From Synechococcus sp. GFB01 (GTDB taxonomy: Bacteria; Cyanobacteriota; Cyanobacteriia; PCC-6307; Cyanobiaceae): a stretch of DNA of 13,628 bases. The position numbers and the translations under genes are program-made. Below the pieces are notes generated by a model, which saw nothing but the letters and a program-made list of their open reading frames with translations, had not been told where the DNA came from and did not search any database. The stretch spans positions 8,788 to 22,415 of the forward strand of contig NZ_LFEK01000016.1 of assembly GCF_001039265.1 (NCBI RefSeq), in the 5' to 3' direction. Shown one piece after another: positions 1 to 8,580 of this stretch (positions within the stretch are counted from its first letter, which is position 1; every line of letters begins with the position of its first letter).

Positions 1-355
1 CGCCGCGCACGCTCAGCAGGGTCCAGCTCAGGATGCGGGGGTGGCGTTGCATGGTGGCTTGCACCCGCTCCGGGCTGCTCACCGCCTTGAGTTCATCGGA
101 GAGCTGGCTGTAGCGCAGCTGGGCGTCGCCGCTCTGCACCGCCTTCAGGATCCGATTGGCCGCTTCCCGGGCGTCCGCCACGCTCAGGCCGCCACCCCTG
201 GCGGCCGCCGTGGATCCAGCCGCGGCGCCCGAACCGCCGCTCGGGCCGGTCTGGGCCAGGGACTCCGCCGGGGCCAGCCCCAGCAGGAGGAGCGATGCCG
301 AGAGGGGCAGGGCGGCCAGCCTCACCAGGGGGTCGAGGCGCAGGGGACGCGGCAT
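1..355 (-). CDS. Secreted DUF3887-like hypothetical protein, C-terminus cut by window edge
   Basis: An open minus-strand frame of 118 codons runs from an ATG at 355 to the window edge without a stop, so the C-terminus is missing. Residues 1-35 look like a signal peptide: positively charged start, a Leu/Ala-rich core, then a likely cleavage site at SLAQ. A Gly/Ala/Ser-rich linker follows to about residue 55. After it comes an amphipathic helical stretch (VADAREAANRILKAVQSGD, then YSQLSDELKAVSSPERV). This matches the usual opening of the DUF3887 / NTF2-like fold (helix, 'sGD', 'ls..lk..ls.e.v'). The family assignment is from pattern memory only. The ATG directly abuts the TAG stop of the CocE-type hydrolase upstream (356-358), suggesting translational coupling in one leftward operon. 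Function is unknown; it probably acts in the periplasm or at the cell surface. Confidence 0.75.
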   Translation of the reverse strand, partial: MPRPLRLDPLVRLAALPLSASLLLLGLAPAESLAQTGPSGGSGAAAGSTAAARGGGLSVADAREAANRILKAVQSGDAQLRYSQLSDELKAVSSPERVQATMQRHPRILSWTLLSVRG

Positions 356-2048
356 CTAAGCGGGTGCGGCGAGCTCGCCCCAGTCTGCCCGAGCTGCGGC
401 GGTGGAGAGGGGCAGCAGGCGGAGCCGCGCATCGGCGAGCCGGATGCTCAGGGTGATCACCCGGTGGCCTGCGCTGGGGCCGCCCCAGGCGGGTTCACCG
501 CTGCCGGGATTCACAGCGATCTGAGGCCAGGCGGCGGCGGCGATCGACAGCCGCAGCCGCTCGCCCGGCCAGAGCCGCGTCCAGAGCGGCTGCAGCGACA
601 CCTGACGCCGTCGGGGCTCGAGGCAGTCGCCGCCGAGCTGGCGTGCCACGCCGGTGCAGAGCTGCTGCACCCGCCGGCCGCAGGGGCTCACCGCCGAGAG
701 CGCCAGGCAGAGATCGAAGCCCGGCTGGTCGGCCATCACCACCAGCTCCACCAGAGGCTGACCCTCCAGGGGCAGCGGTCTCTCCAGAGCCGGGCTGGTG
801 AAGCCGATCACGTCGTTGCGGGCGTCGAGATCACCCCGCTCGCAGGGGCCGGCATCGAGGCCGAGGTGGCCGCCCCGCCCTGGCACCGGCCGCCAGGGAT
901 CGTGCACCAGATCGATCCAGTCCGGCTCGGCGCTAGTGATACCGCCGTCGATGCCGCTGGGCTGGGTGGTTGCCGTCGCATCCGCGCTGCTGCAGGGCAG
1001 CAGCCGCTCCGGCGCCGCCAGGCGCCAGCAGCTCGCCTCGCAGGCCGGCGGGGCAGCTGATCCCGGTGCGGCGCGGCGCAGCTGCGGATCGAGCTCCAGC
1101 CACACGCCGCTGCGGCTGTCCTGCACCGCTACGCGACAGCGCAACTGGAGATCGGCCGGCAGCGGCTGCAGGTGATGGCGGAAGAAGGCGGCCTGCAGCT
1201 CATCCAGCTGCCGCCCCCAGCTCAGATGGCTCCAGGCGCCGATCCGCAGCCAGGGATCGCCGCCGCCGGCGCGGCAGCGGTGCCAGAGCGCCAGCACCCC
1301 GCCAGGTGGGGATCGTGCCAGCCGCCGATCAGCAGCATCGGTCGCCGCCAGAGCGCCTCCTGCGGCGCATGGCAGGGCCAACCCGCGGCGCTGGCCGGAT
1401 CCCGCCGCAGCCAGCCCAGCGCCATCCCCGCCGGGTCGTGGCGCTCCAGCAGCCGTGGGCCCTCGCTCAGCCATCCGCCGGAGTCGAGGCTGCGGCGGAT
1501 CTCCTGCCATCCCTCGGCGTCGCCGGCACGACGGCAGCGCTCCGCCGCCAGCTGCAGCCCCCAGCCCACACCCAGGGCCCACCAGTGGGCACCGCCGCTG
1601 CTGGCCCAGTGCAGCCGTTCATCCGGGCCGGCCATCGCCGGGGCGAGGCAGTCGGGCAGCTGGTCGGGGTCGTCGCTGAGGAGCTGGGTCAGTCCCTGGT
1701 AGGAAAACCCGTAGCAGCCCACCCGGCCGTCGCACTCCGGCAGCCCGCGCAGCCAGCGCAGACAGTCAGCCCCGTCGCGGCCTCCTGGGCGAAACCGCCG
1801 AAGTCACCGCCGGAATCCCCTCGCCCGCGTACGTCCTGCACCACCACCAGGAAGCCCTGGGCGGCGTACCAGCGCGGGTGCGCGTAGGTCACGGTGGAGG
1901 CGATCGCCCGGCCGTAGGGCTGCCGCATCAGCAGGGCCGGCCAGGGGCCACGGCCTGGTGGCTCCCAGAGCCGGCTGATCAGGCGGGTGCCGTCGCGGCA
2001 CTCCATCCAGGCGTCGCGCCACTGAAGCGGGGCGCCACTTTGATCCAA
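356..2048 (-). CDS. CocE/NonD family serine hydrolase (X-Pro dipeptidyl-peptidase-like), reading frame interrupted twice
   Basis: Three overlapping minus-strand frames together encode one alpha/beta hydrolase of about 564 aa: N-terminal frame to about 1778, middle frame about 1778-1299, C-terminal frame about 1299-356. Adding one G at each junction restores a continuous protein. All expected parts are then present: MRQPYGRAIASTV and VVVQDVRGRGDS near the N-terminus, nucleophile Ser about 116 in GFSYQG, acid Asp about 246 in GGWHDPH, His about 275 in GAWSHLSWG, and a C-terminal jelly-roll region containing FTSPALERPL. Members hydrolyse esters, amides or acylated peptides; the substrate here cannot be told. 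No secretion signal is visible, so it is probably cytoplasmic. Start is uncertain: TTG at 2048 lies 4 bases after the previous stop, and an ATG at 2006 is the alternative. The breaks look technical because both triad halves and flanking motifs are intact. Confidence 0.85.
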
Positions 2049-2052
2049 GCGC

Positions 2053-2343
2053 TCAGCGAACGTCGGGACAGTGCAGGCCCACCACGTAGGTGGTGAGCAC
2101 CTCGGCATCCATCATGCTGAGGTTCTGCTGCTGGGCCACCATCCGCACGGCCTCCGGGGAGGTGGAGGAGATTCCCTGAGTGTTGAGCTGGCGCAGCTGC
2201 TGGCAGAGGGCCTTGGCCTGCTCCGGATTCTGCCGCACGGATTCGAGGATCGCCGACTGGGCCAGGGCGAGAGGAGCCTGAGCCAGCAGGGCCAGCAGGG
2301 AGGCCACGATCGGCAGGGTGCGGGGCAGGGGCGGGCAGGTCAT
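2053..2343 (-). CDS. Small secreted hypothetical protein (96 aa)
   Basis: An intact minus-strand ORF runs from ATG at 2343 to TGA at 2053-2055. Residues 1-29 form a clear signal peptide: polar start, hydrophobic core (IVASLLALLAQAPLA), and an Ala-X-Ala site before QS. The mature part is about 67 residues, mostly helical and Gln-rich. It has a Cys in ALCQQL and a second in GLHCPDV, which could form a disulfide. I recall similar short secreted proteins in marine Synechococcus and Cyanobium but no assigned function. It lies in the leftward operon, 63 bases after the DUF4332 stop and 4 bases before the possible TTG start of the hydrolase. Likely a periplasmic or thylakoid-lumen protein. I would not assign a role. 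Confidence 0.75.
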   Translation of the reverse strand: MTCPPLPRTLPIVASLLALLAQAPLALAQSAILESVRQNPEQAKALCQQLRQLNTQGISSTSPEAVRMVAQQQNLSMMDAEVLTTYVVGLHCPDVR

Positions 2344-2406
2344 GCGCAGACCTGGTGAGCTGCTTTCATTTCAGGGCTGCAGGTGTGCTCCGGCAGGCCG
2401 GTTGGG

Positions 2407-2808
2407 TCAGTTTGTGGCCCGGCGGGCCTGATTGATCCAGCCCTGCACGGTTCCGAGCGAGGGGCCGGGTGCCGCCGCGCCGAGCAGGTTGCGCCGCAGC
2501 CGGCCCACCTGCCGCTGCAGCCATTGGGGGTCGGAGCCGGCCAGCCCCACCGGCGTGGCGATGCCGGCGTGCAGCAGCAGGGCCGCCACCTGCGGCTCCA
2601 GACCCACCTGCTCCACCAGCAGGGCCTGGCCGCGGAGTCGCCGCAGCCGCTGCTCGCTGGCGCCATCGGCCGCCAGAAGCCTCAGGGATGCATCATCGAG
2701 CTCGGCGAGCGCCTGCCAGCCCCGGATGCCGGCCGCTTCCAGCCGGCGCTGCTCCCGCGCGAAGTGGGGCGGCAGCTGCCAGCTCCCGTGGCGGCGCTGG
2801 CGGCTCAG
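2407..2808 (-). CDS. DUF4332 helix-hairpin-helix protein, start codon unclear
   Basis: The minus-strand frame is open from 2844 to the stop at 2407-2409. Its protein resembles the picocyanobacterial DUF4332 family: a helical N-terminal half (LPPHFAREQRRLEAAGI, then WQALAELDDASLRLL) followed by a second helix-hairpin-helix-like half (LLLHAGIATPVGLAG, then VQGWINQARR near the end). DUF4332 repeats are predicted nucleic-acid-binding hairpin folds; no biochemical role is established. No ATG or GTG lies upstream of the conserved N-terminal block; the first in-frame GTG, at 2616, would delete about half the domain. A CTG at 2808 overlaps the ycf51 stop by 4 bases (CTGA), the spacing typical of coupled genes, and gives about 133 aa. 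I use it as the working start. A further missing base upstream is the alternative explanation. Family call is good; start call is weak. Confidence 0.65.
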   Translation of the reverse strand: MSRQRRHGSWQLPPHFAREQRRLEAAGIRGWQALAELDDASLRLLAADGASEQRLRRLRGQALLVEQVGLEPQVAALLLHAGIATPVGLAGSDPQWLQRQVGRLRRNLLGAAAPGPSLGTVQGWINQARRATN

Positions 2809-3292
2809 GAGACCGACCGGAACCGGGGCGTCGTGAGTGTCACCTCACCGCTGCGCAGATCACGCTGCACTTCGGCCAGCACCACCGGTTCGCTGAGGCC
2901 GGGCTGCTTCGCTTCCACCCGCCGCAGCCGCACCGTGACGCGGCCGTCGTCGCTGCTGCGGCCGCTGCCGCGCAGGTTGCGGGCCACCTGCTCGAGGCTG
3001 GGCACCACGCGTCGGCCGGCAGGTCGGCAGGGGCGGCTGCGATCACCAGGTCACTGCCGTTGTCGAACACCACCGGCACGCTGACGGCCCCCTCCACCGC
3101 CACCCGGGGGGTGTAGCTCACCGCGAAGGCCAGGCAGGAGAGGGAGAGCAGCGCCGTGAAGCTGGTGATGCCCACCAGGCGGAAGCGGATTCCCCAGCGC
3201 TGCAGGTAGCCCGCCGTGGTGAGCAGGGCCAGCACGCCGCTGGCGGCGCCGAGCCAGGCACCGGCCAGCAGCAGGATCGGATCGGCGGCCAT
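2805..3292 (-). CDS. ycf51: Ycf51 family protein (DUF2518), frame interrupted once
   Basis: Ycf51 is conserved across cyanobacteria and some plastid genomes and has no settled function. From ATG at 3292 the protein has two N-terminal membrane helices (residues about 5-25, ILLLAGAWLGAASGVLALL, and about 36-56 around TSFTALLSLSCLAFAVSY). The family block YTPRVAVEGAVSVPVVFDNG follows, then DLVIAAAPADLPADA. There the frame breaks, near 3008. The neighbouring frame continues at once with VPSLEQVARNLRGSGRSS and RVTVRLRRVEAKQPG, ending at 2805-2807. Restoring one G gives about 162 aa, the normal family size. It heads the leftward operon and is divergent from tamB across 81 bases. In-frame ATGs further upstream exist, but family members start at about this point. 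Confidence in the family is high; the break is probably a sequencing deletion. Confidence 0.88.
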
Positions 3293-3322
3293 CGAGAGGG
3301 TCGGGACGGGCTTGGCACCGTC

Positions 3323-3330
3323 CTTATAGT
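3323..3330. promoter_or_regulatory. Candidate -10 element in the ycf51/tamB divergent spacer
   Basis: The 81-base spacer 3293-3373 separates the divergent ycf51 and tamB starts and must carry leftward and rightward promoters if both runs begin here. It contains one AT-rich island in GC-rich sequence. On the plus strand TATAGT (3325-3330) matches a sigma-70-type -10 for tamB. On the minus strand the same bases read CTATAAG, a possible -10 for ycf51. I find no good -35 hexamer at 16-18 bases on either strand, so this is only a candidate. Confidence 0.25.
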
Positions 3331-3373
3331 TCGGCGCAGGCAGCGGCATCCGGCAGCGACCCGGCGTCAACAC

Positions 3374-6300
3374 GTGATGGCGGTCTTGCCGCAGCCAGGA
3401 CCGCACCGGACCCCACCCGGTCGGCCGAAGGGTCGCGGCCCGCTTCGACGCTCGGGATGGTTGCTGATCGGCGCCGCCGGGGTGGGGCTGATCGCTTTCG
3501 GCACCGACGGTCTGCTGCGCCACATCTATGGCCGTCTGCGCCCGCGCCTGGAAGCGGATCTGGGCTTCATCCTCGGCCGCCCCCTGGAGCTCGGGCCCTA
3601 CCGGGGGGTCGACCTGAGCGGGGTTCAGATCGGGCCCAGCCGGCTGCGGCCCGGGGTCAGGGATCAGTCCAGCCTCACGCTGCGCGGCCTCAGCGTGGGC
3701 CTCGATCCGCTCGCCAGCCTGCGCCTCGGCCTGCCCGTGCTGCATGTGGGACTGCGGGGGGTGGAGGCCGATCTGCGCCGCAACGCTCAGGGCGAGTACT
3801 GGGTGCTGGGTGACACCGATCCGGCCGCACCGCTGCCCCGGCTCGACCTGCGCCTGCGTCTGGTCGACCCGGCGCGGCTTCGCCTGCATCCCGCCGGGGG
3901 TGGCTGGCGTCTGTCGGGCGGGATGGAGCTTCAGCCGCACCGTCGCAGCCTTGCCGTGGCGGTTGGTCTGCGTCCCCTGGGCTCCCGCGATGGTGCCGCC
4001 GGCCTGCTGCAGGGGCGGCTCGAGGGCCGCTGGGACCAGGACCGCTGGACGGTGGATCTGGCTGCCCGCCGTCTGCCCCTGGAGCCCCTGGCCCGGCTGG
4101 TTGACCTGCCCGGTGAGGTGCGCGGCCGCACCGATGGCCGCGTGCGTCTGGCCTTCGTGAGGAGCAAGCCCCAGTGCCATGGAGCCCTGCGCACCAGCGA
4201 CCTGGGCTGGAGTCCGGCCGGCCGGCCGGACTCCGGCAAGCCGCTGCTGCAGCTGCCCGGACTGCGGCTGGAGTGCGAGGCGGATCGCCTCCTGCTCCCC
4301 TCCACCCCCTGGCGCTGGGACCGGCAGGCCGGCAGCGTGGCCGTGCGCTCCCGCTTCGGCCCAGCGGGCCTGCGGCTCGATCCGATCGAGATTCGCCAGG
4401 GCGGATCCTGGATGCGTCTGGCCGGCGGCATGCAGCCGGCCCCCAGCCTGGCGGGGCGCTGGCAGGTCGATCCCACCACCCTGCGCCGGCTGGTGGCCGT
4501 TCCGGCCGATCTGGTGGGCCCTCGGCTCAGCGGCGATCTGAAGCTGGCCGGCTCCTGGAGCCGCCCGCGCCTGGAGCTCACGGCCGCCCAGGCGATCAAC
4601 CCGCTGCTGGGTCCCTGGAGCGCCGCCCTGGCCTGGGCGGAGCAGCGGCTCCGGCTGGAGCGCTTCAGCGCCCCGCATCTGCGTGCCCAGGGCAGTCTGC
4701 CGCTCCGGTTCAGCTCCGGCAGCGGGCTCAGCGCGGGCGACCTCGATCTGGAGGTGAGTCTGCAGCGCTTCCCCCTGCAGCGGCTCGATCCGGTGCTGGG
4801 CACCCAGCTGCGGGGCTGGCTTGATGCCGACGGCACGGTCCGCGGTCCGCTGAGCGCGCTGACGCCCGAGTTCCGCCTCACGGTCGATCAGCCCTCGGCG
4901 GGCCCGATCGGTCTCTCGGAGCGCTGGCAGGGCAACTGGTTCGGTGCCGGCGAGGGCGGTGGTCGGCTGGTGATGGAGGCTCTGGCGCCGGCCCCGGTTG
5001 GGGTGCTGCAGATGCAGCTCGACCGTCGCTGGGTGCCGGTGGCGGCCCGTCTCGAGCGCGCCGGTGGCCAGCTCAGCCTCAGCGGCACGCCGCGGCTCTA
5101 TCGCTGGCAGGCCGAAGGCCTTCCCCTCGATGGCCTGCAGCTGGCGCTGGGCCCCGAGGGGCGCCGCCAGCCCGTGCAGGGACGGTTGAGCGGCGCTGGC
5201 AGCCTGGGGCTGCAACCCCTGGCCTTCCAGGGCAGGGCCGAGCTGGACCGCCCCATCGCCCTGGGCGTGTGGGGCCGGCGGGCCCGCTTCGAGGGGCGTT
5301 ATGCCGACCGCCGCTACCAGCTCACGGGAGTGCTGGAGCCGATGGGCCAGGGCGAGCTGGAGCTGGCCTGGAGCGGTCGCTGGCAGGGGCCCTTCCAGGC
5401 CAGCATCCAGGCCCGACGTCTGGGGGGAGACGCCCTGCGTCAGCTGGCTCAGGCCTGGCCGCGCTGGCGCGGTGATGAGCCCGCTGCGGAGGGTTCCGCC
5501 AGCGATCTCGGCCTCCTCTGGATCAACCGTTTCGGAGCGAGCATCGACGCCCAGCTCCAGGCCCTTGAGGCTGCCCGGCAGCAGCTGGCCTGGGGCAGGG
5601 CAGCGCAGCAGCAGCGCCGCACCCCCCTGCAGCGGCTCAGCACCGTCGATGCCCTGATCGACGGGGAGATCAAGGTCTCGGGGCCCCGGCTCAGCCAGGC
5701 CCGCCTCGATCTGGATGCCCGGGCCCAGCTCTGGCGACCCGGCACCGACCGCTCCGAGCCCCTCGGCGAGGGGCCGGTGCTGCTGCGCTTCAACGGCCCG
5801 CTGCAGGCCGGCAGCGGAACCCTGGAGCTGGATGGGCTCTCCCTGGCGCTGCTCGGTCTGCTCACACCGGTGCCGCAGGAGCTGCGGGGAAGCCTGCATG
5901 CCCGCGGCCGCTACCGCCTCCGGCCCGGCGCCGATCCCGTGCTCGACATCGGCCTCGAGCTGGTCGATGGCCAGGTAGCCGGCACCGCCCTCGCTCTGGA
6001 GCGGGGTCAGCTGGAGCTTGACGACGGCCGCCTGCGGCTCGACATCGCCCTGCGGGCTGACGGTGCCGCCAGCAGCGTCGATCTGGCTGGGGTGGTGCCG
6101 CTCGATCCGGCCGTCGAGGGTGTGGAGCTGCGCCTCTCCAGCCGGGATGACGGGCTGCGCTTCCTGAGCGGTCTGGCCCAGCCGGCCCTGAAGTGGGAGA
6201 GGGGCAGCGGCGATCTCCAGCTGCTGGTGCGCGGCAGCCTCGATCGGCCGATCGCCAATGGCTTCCTGCGCTTCCGGGGGGCCGAGCTGGAGTTCATCGG

Positions 6301-7634
6301 GCAACAGGTGCGGGCCCTCGATGCGATCGTGCTGTTCGACTTCGAGGAACTGCTGCTCCAGGAGCTCACCGCCCGGGTGGGGCAGCGGTCAGCGGTCAGG
6401 GCCGGCTGAGGCTGTTCACGCCGCAGCCCGGCGAGGTCGATGGCGACCAGGCCCTGCAGATCCGCCTGGAGGACGTGCCGTTCAACATGCCCCGCATCCG
6501 TGCGGTGGCCGATGGTCAGCTGCAGGTGAGGGGCACCATGCTGGCCATGGACATTGGCGGCGACCTCTCCGTCGCCCGCGGCACCATCAATGTGGCGCCG
6601 GGCCAGCTGGAAGCCGGTGCCAACGGCCCCAGCGCCGGCAGCGTGCCCCAGCTGATCGAATCGCGCTGGGACTTCGGCCAGCCTCTCGTGCTCGTGGGTC
6701 CCGAAGTGGAGAGCGACGCGAGTGGCGCCCTGCGGGCGGCGATCCCCCGCTTCCGAGCGGTGGGCTTCGACAACCTGCGCCTCAGCCTCGGCCCCGATCT
6801 GATCGTGGGTGTGCCGAACCTGGCCAGTTTCCGCACCAGTGGTTCCCTGCGGATCAACGGTCGCCTCGACCCCAGCCTGCGGGCCCAGGGGTGGTGCGGC
6901 TGCTGCGCGGCCGTCTCAATCTGTTCACCACCACCTTCAGCCTCGACCCCGATGCGCCCAACGTGGCGGTGTTCACCCCCTCGCTGGGCCTGATCCCCTA
7001 TCTCGACATCGCCCTGCGCACGCGGGTCTCCGACAGCCTCAACGTGGGCAGCGCCCCCCCCGGAAGCGAAAGCCTCTCACTGGCGGCCATCGAGGAGGTG
7101 GAGAGCAATTCCCTCAACCAGCTCAACCTGGTGCGGGTGTACCTCAGTGCGAGCGGTCCGGCGGATCGGTTGGCCCAGAACCTCCGTCTGCGCAGCAGTC
7201 CACCGCTGCCGGAAGACCGGCTGCTGGCGCTGATCGGCGGCAACTCCCTGCTGGGGCTCCCCGGTGGCGCCGCCGGCACGGCCCTGGCCACGGTGCTGGG
7301 TCAGTCGCTCCTTTCGCCGCTGCTCGGCAGCCTGAGCGATGCCTTCGGCGAGCGCCTCACCTTCGCCCTCTATCCTGCCTATGTGAACCAGGAGGTGACC
7401 AAGAGTTCCGAGCGACGTTCCGGACGGGTGCCCCCCCAGCTGGTGCTGGGCGCGGAGATCGGCCTGGACGTGAGCGAGCGCTTCAATGCCTCCGTGCTGG
7501 CGGCTCCGAACCGCTCGGATGTGCCGCCCCAGCTCAATCTCACCGTGAAGGCCACCGAGGCGCTCAGCGTGCAGGGCTCGATCGACAGCGAGGGGTCCTG
7601 GCAGACCCAGCTGCAGCTCTTCTTCCGTTTCTGA
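3374..7634 (+). CDS. tamB: TamB-like translocation/assembly module protein (DUF490), frame interrupted twice
   Basis: TamB proteins are long inner-membrane-anchored beta-groove proteins that span the periplasm to an Omp85 partner and serve lipid transport or outer-membrane assembly. The plant relative is TIC236. Residues 28-48 (GWLLIGAAGVGLIAFGTDGLL) form a single N-terminal anchor after a basic, Pro-rich tail. More than 1,000 residues of repetitive beta-rich sequence follow. The C-terminal TamB domain ends in LQLFFRF. Three frames are used: 3374 to about 6380, about 6380-6889, and about 6889-7634. Both junctions lie in GGGG runs (6379-6382 and 6888-6891), and one extra G at each gives about 1420 aa. 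Junction contexts are natural after repair (ARVGAAVSGQGRLRL; LRAQGVVRLLRGRLNLF). GTG 3374 is immediately followed by ATG 3377; either could start. The ROK kinase ATG lies 13 bases after its stop. Confidence 0.88.
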
Positions 7635-7647
7635 TGGGCATTGTCTG

Positions 7648-8546
7648 ATGGGGGTTGCGGGCGGCAGGGAGCTGATCGGTGTCGACCTGGGCGGCAGCGC
7701 GATCAAGCTGGGCGCTTCTCCGACGACGGCGACCTGCTGGCCGAGGCCGAGGTGCCCACACCCCGGCCGGCCATGCCCGGCGCCGTGACGACGGCGATCG
7801 CCGAAGCGATCGACAGCCTCGACCCCGACCGCCGCGCCGATCGGGTGGGGATCGGTCACCCCGGCCCCAGCGACAGGGCCTGTCGCATCGCCCGGATCGC
7901 CATCAACCTGCCGGGCTGGCGCGAGGTGCCGCTGGCCGACTGGCTCGAGCCGATGCTCCGGCGCCGCGTCACCTGCGCCAACGATGCCAACTGCGCCGCC
8001 ATCGGCGAGCTCTGGAAGGGGGCGGCCCGGGGTGCAGGGGATGTGGTGCTGCTCACCCTGGGCACCGGCGTCGGCGGCGCGGTGCTGCTCGGGGGAGAGC
8101 TGTTCACGGGGCACCGCGGAGCTGCGGCCGAGCCCGGGCTCATCGGCCTGCAGCCCGATGGTCCCCACTGCAACAGCGGCAACCGCGGTTCCCTGGAGAG
8201 CTACTGCAGCATCAACGGGCTGGCCCGGCTCAGCCCGCTGCCGCCGCGGGAGCTGGCGCGCCGGGCCGATCAGGGCGACAGCACGGCCCTGGCGGTGTGG
8301 GCCGAGTACGGCCGCCTGCTGGGGGTGGGAATCAGTTCGCTGCTCTATCTCTTCACCCCGGAACTGGTGCTGCTCGGCGGCGGGCTCAGCGCCGCCAGCG
8401 CCCACTTCCTGCCGGCGGTGTGGCAGGAGGTGGAGCAACGGGTGCTCGCCGTGAGCCGCGAGGGCCTGCGGATCGAGCGCTGCGCCCTCGGCAACGGCGC
8501 CGGCCGCCTCGGCGCCGCCCGGCTGGCCCTGGAGCGCCTGTCCTGA
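7648..8546 (+). CDS. ROK family sugar kinase (glucokinase-like), frame interrupted once near the N-terminus
   Basis: ROK kinases phosphorylate glucose or related hexoses with ATP. From ATG 7648 the frame encodes the phosphate loop [10 protein letters not shown] (residues 13-22), then breaks at about 7713. The adjacent frame carries on with [16 protein letters not shown] to the stop at 8544-8546. Adding one C restores LGRFSDDGD and about 299 aa, the usual size. Other motifs: GHPGP; catalytic Asp about 113 in [18 protein letters not shown] (about 138 on); and [10 protein letters not shown] near the C-terminus. The zinc-site signature is degenerate: EPGLIG in place of E-x-G-H, and [10 protein letters not shown] in place of CxCGxxGCxE. 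I recall this form as usual in cyanobacterial ROK proteins. No DNA-binding domain precedes the kinase, so it is an enzyme rather than a ROK repressor. It follows tamB by 13 bases and precedes proA by 34, so it is probably co-transcribed. Sugar specificity is not known. Confidence 0.87.
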
Positions 8547-8580
8547 TACGGGCGGAACGGCGGCTTGGGATGATGCCCCG

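Noticed and set aside
41..1887. Plus-strand open frames across the CocE-type hydrolase region
   Set aside because: They are Arg/Pro/Ala-rich without motifs and mirror the real minus-strand genes.
2386..2404. Inverted repeat CCGGC-CT-GCCGG between the DUF4332 and 96-aa genes as a terminator
   Set aside because: The stem is 5 bases with a 2-base loop and no T-run follows on the minus strand. It is likely chance in GC-rich sequence.
2840..6304. A 1154-codon minus-strand open frame lying opposite most of tamB
   Set aside because: Its product is a Gln/Ala/Gly/His-rich string with no family motif, the usual mirror of a GC-rich gene. Only its last part, from 3292 down, is real: the first two-thirds of ycf51. 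The sense strand has coherent TamB sequence throughout.
6379..6891. Programmed ribosomal frameshifting as the explanation for the tamB breaks
   Set aside because: No slippery heptamer plus downstream structure is apparent, and the same one-base loss occurs in three other unrelated genes. A shared deletion artefact is simpler.
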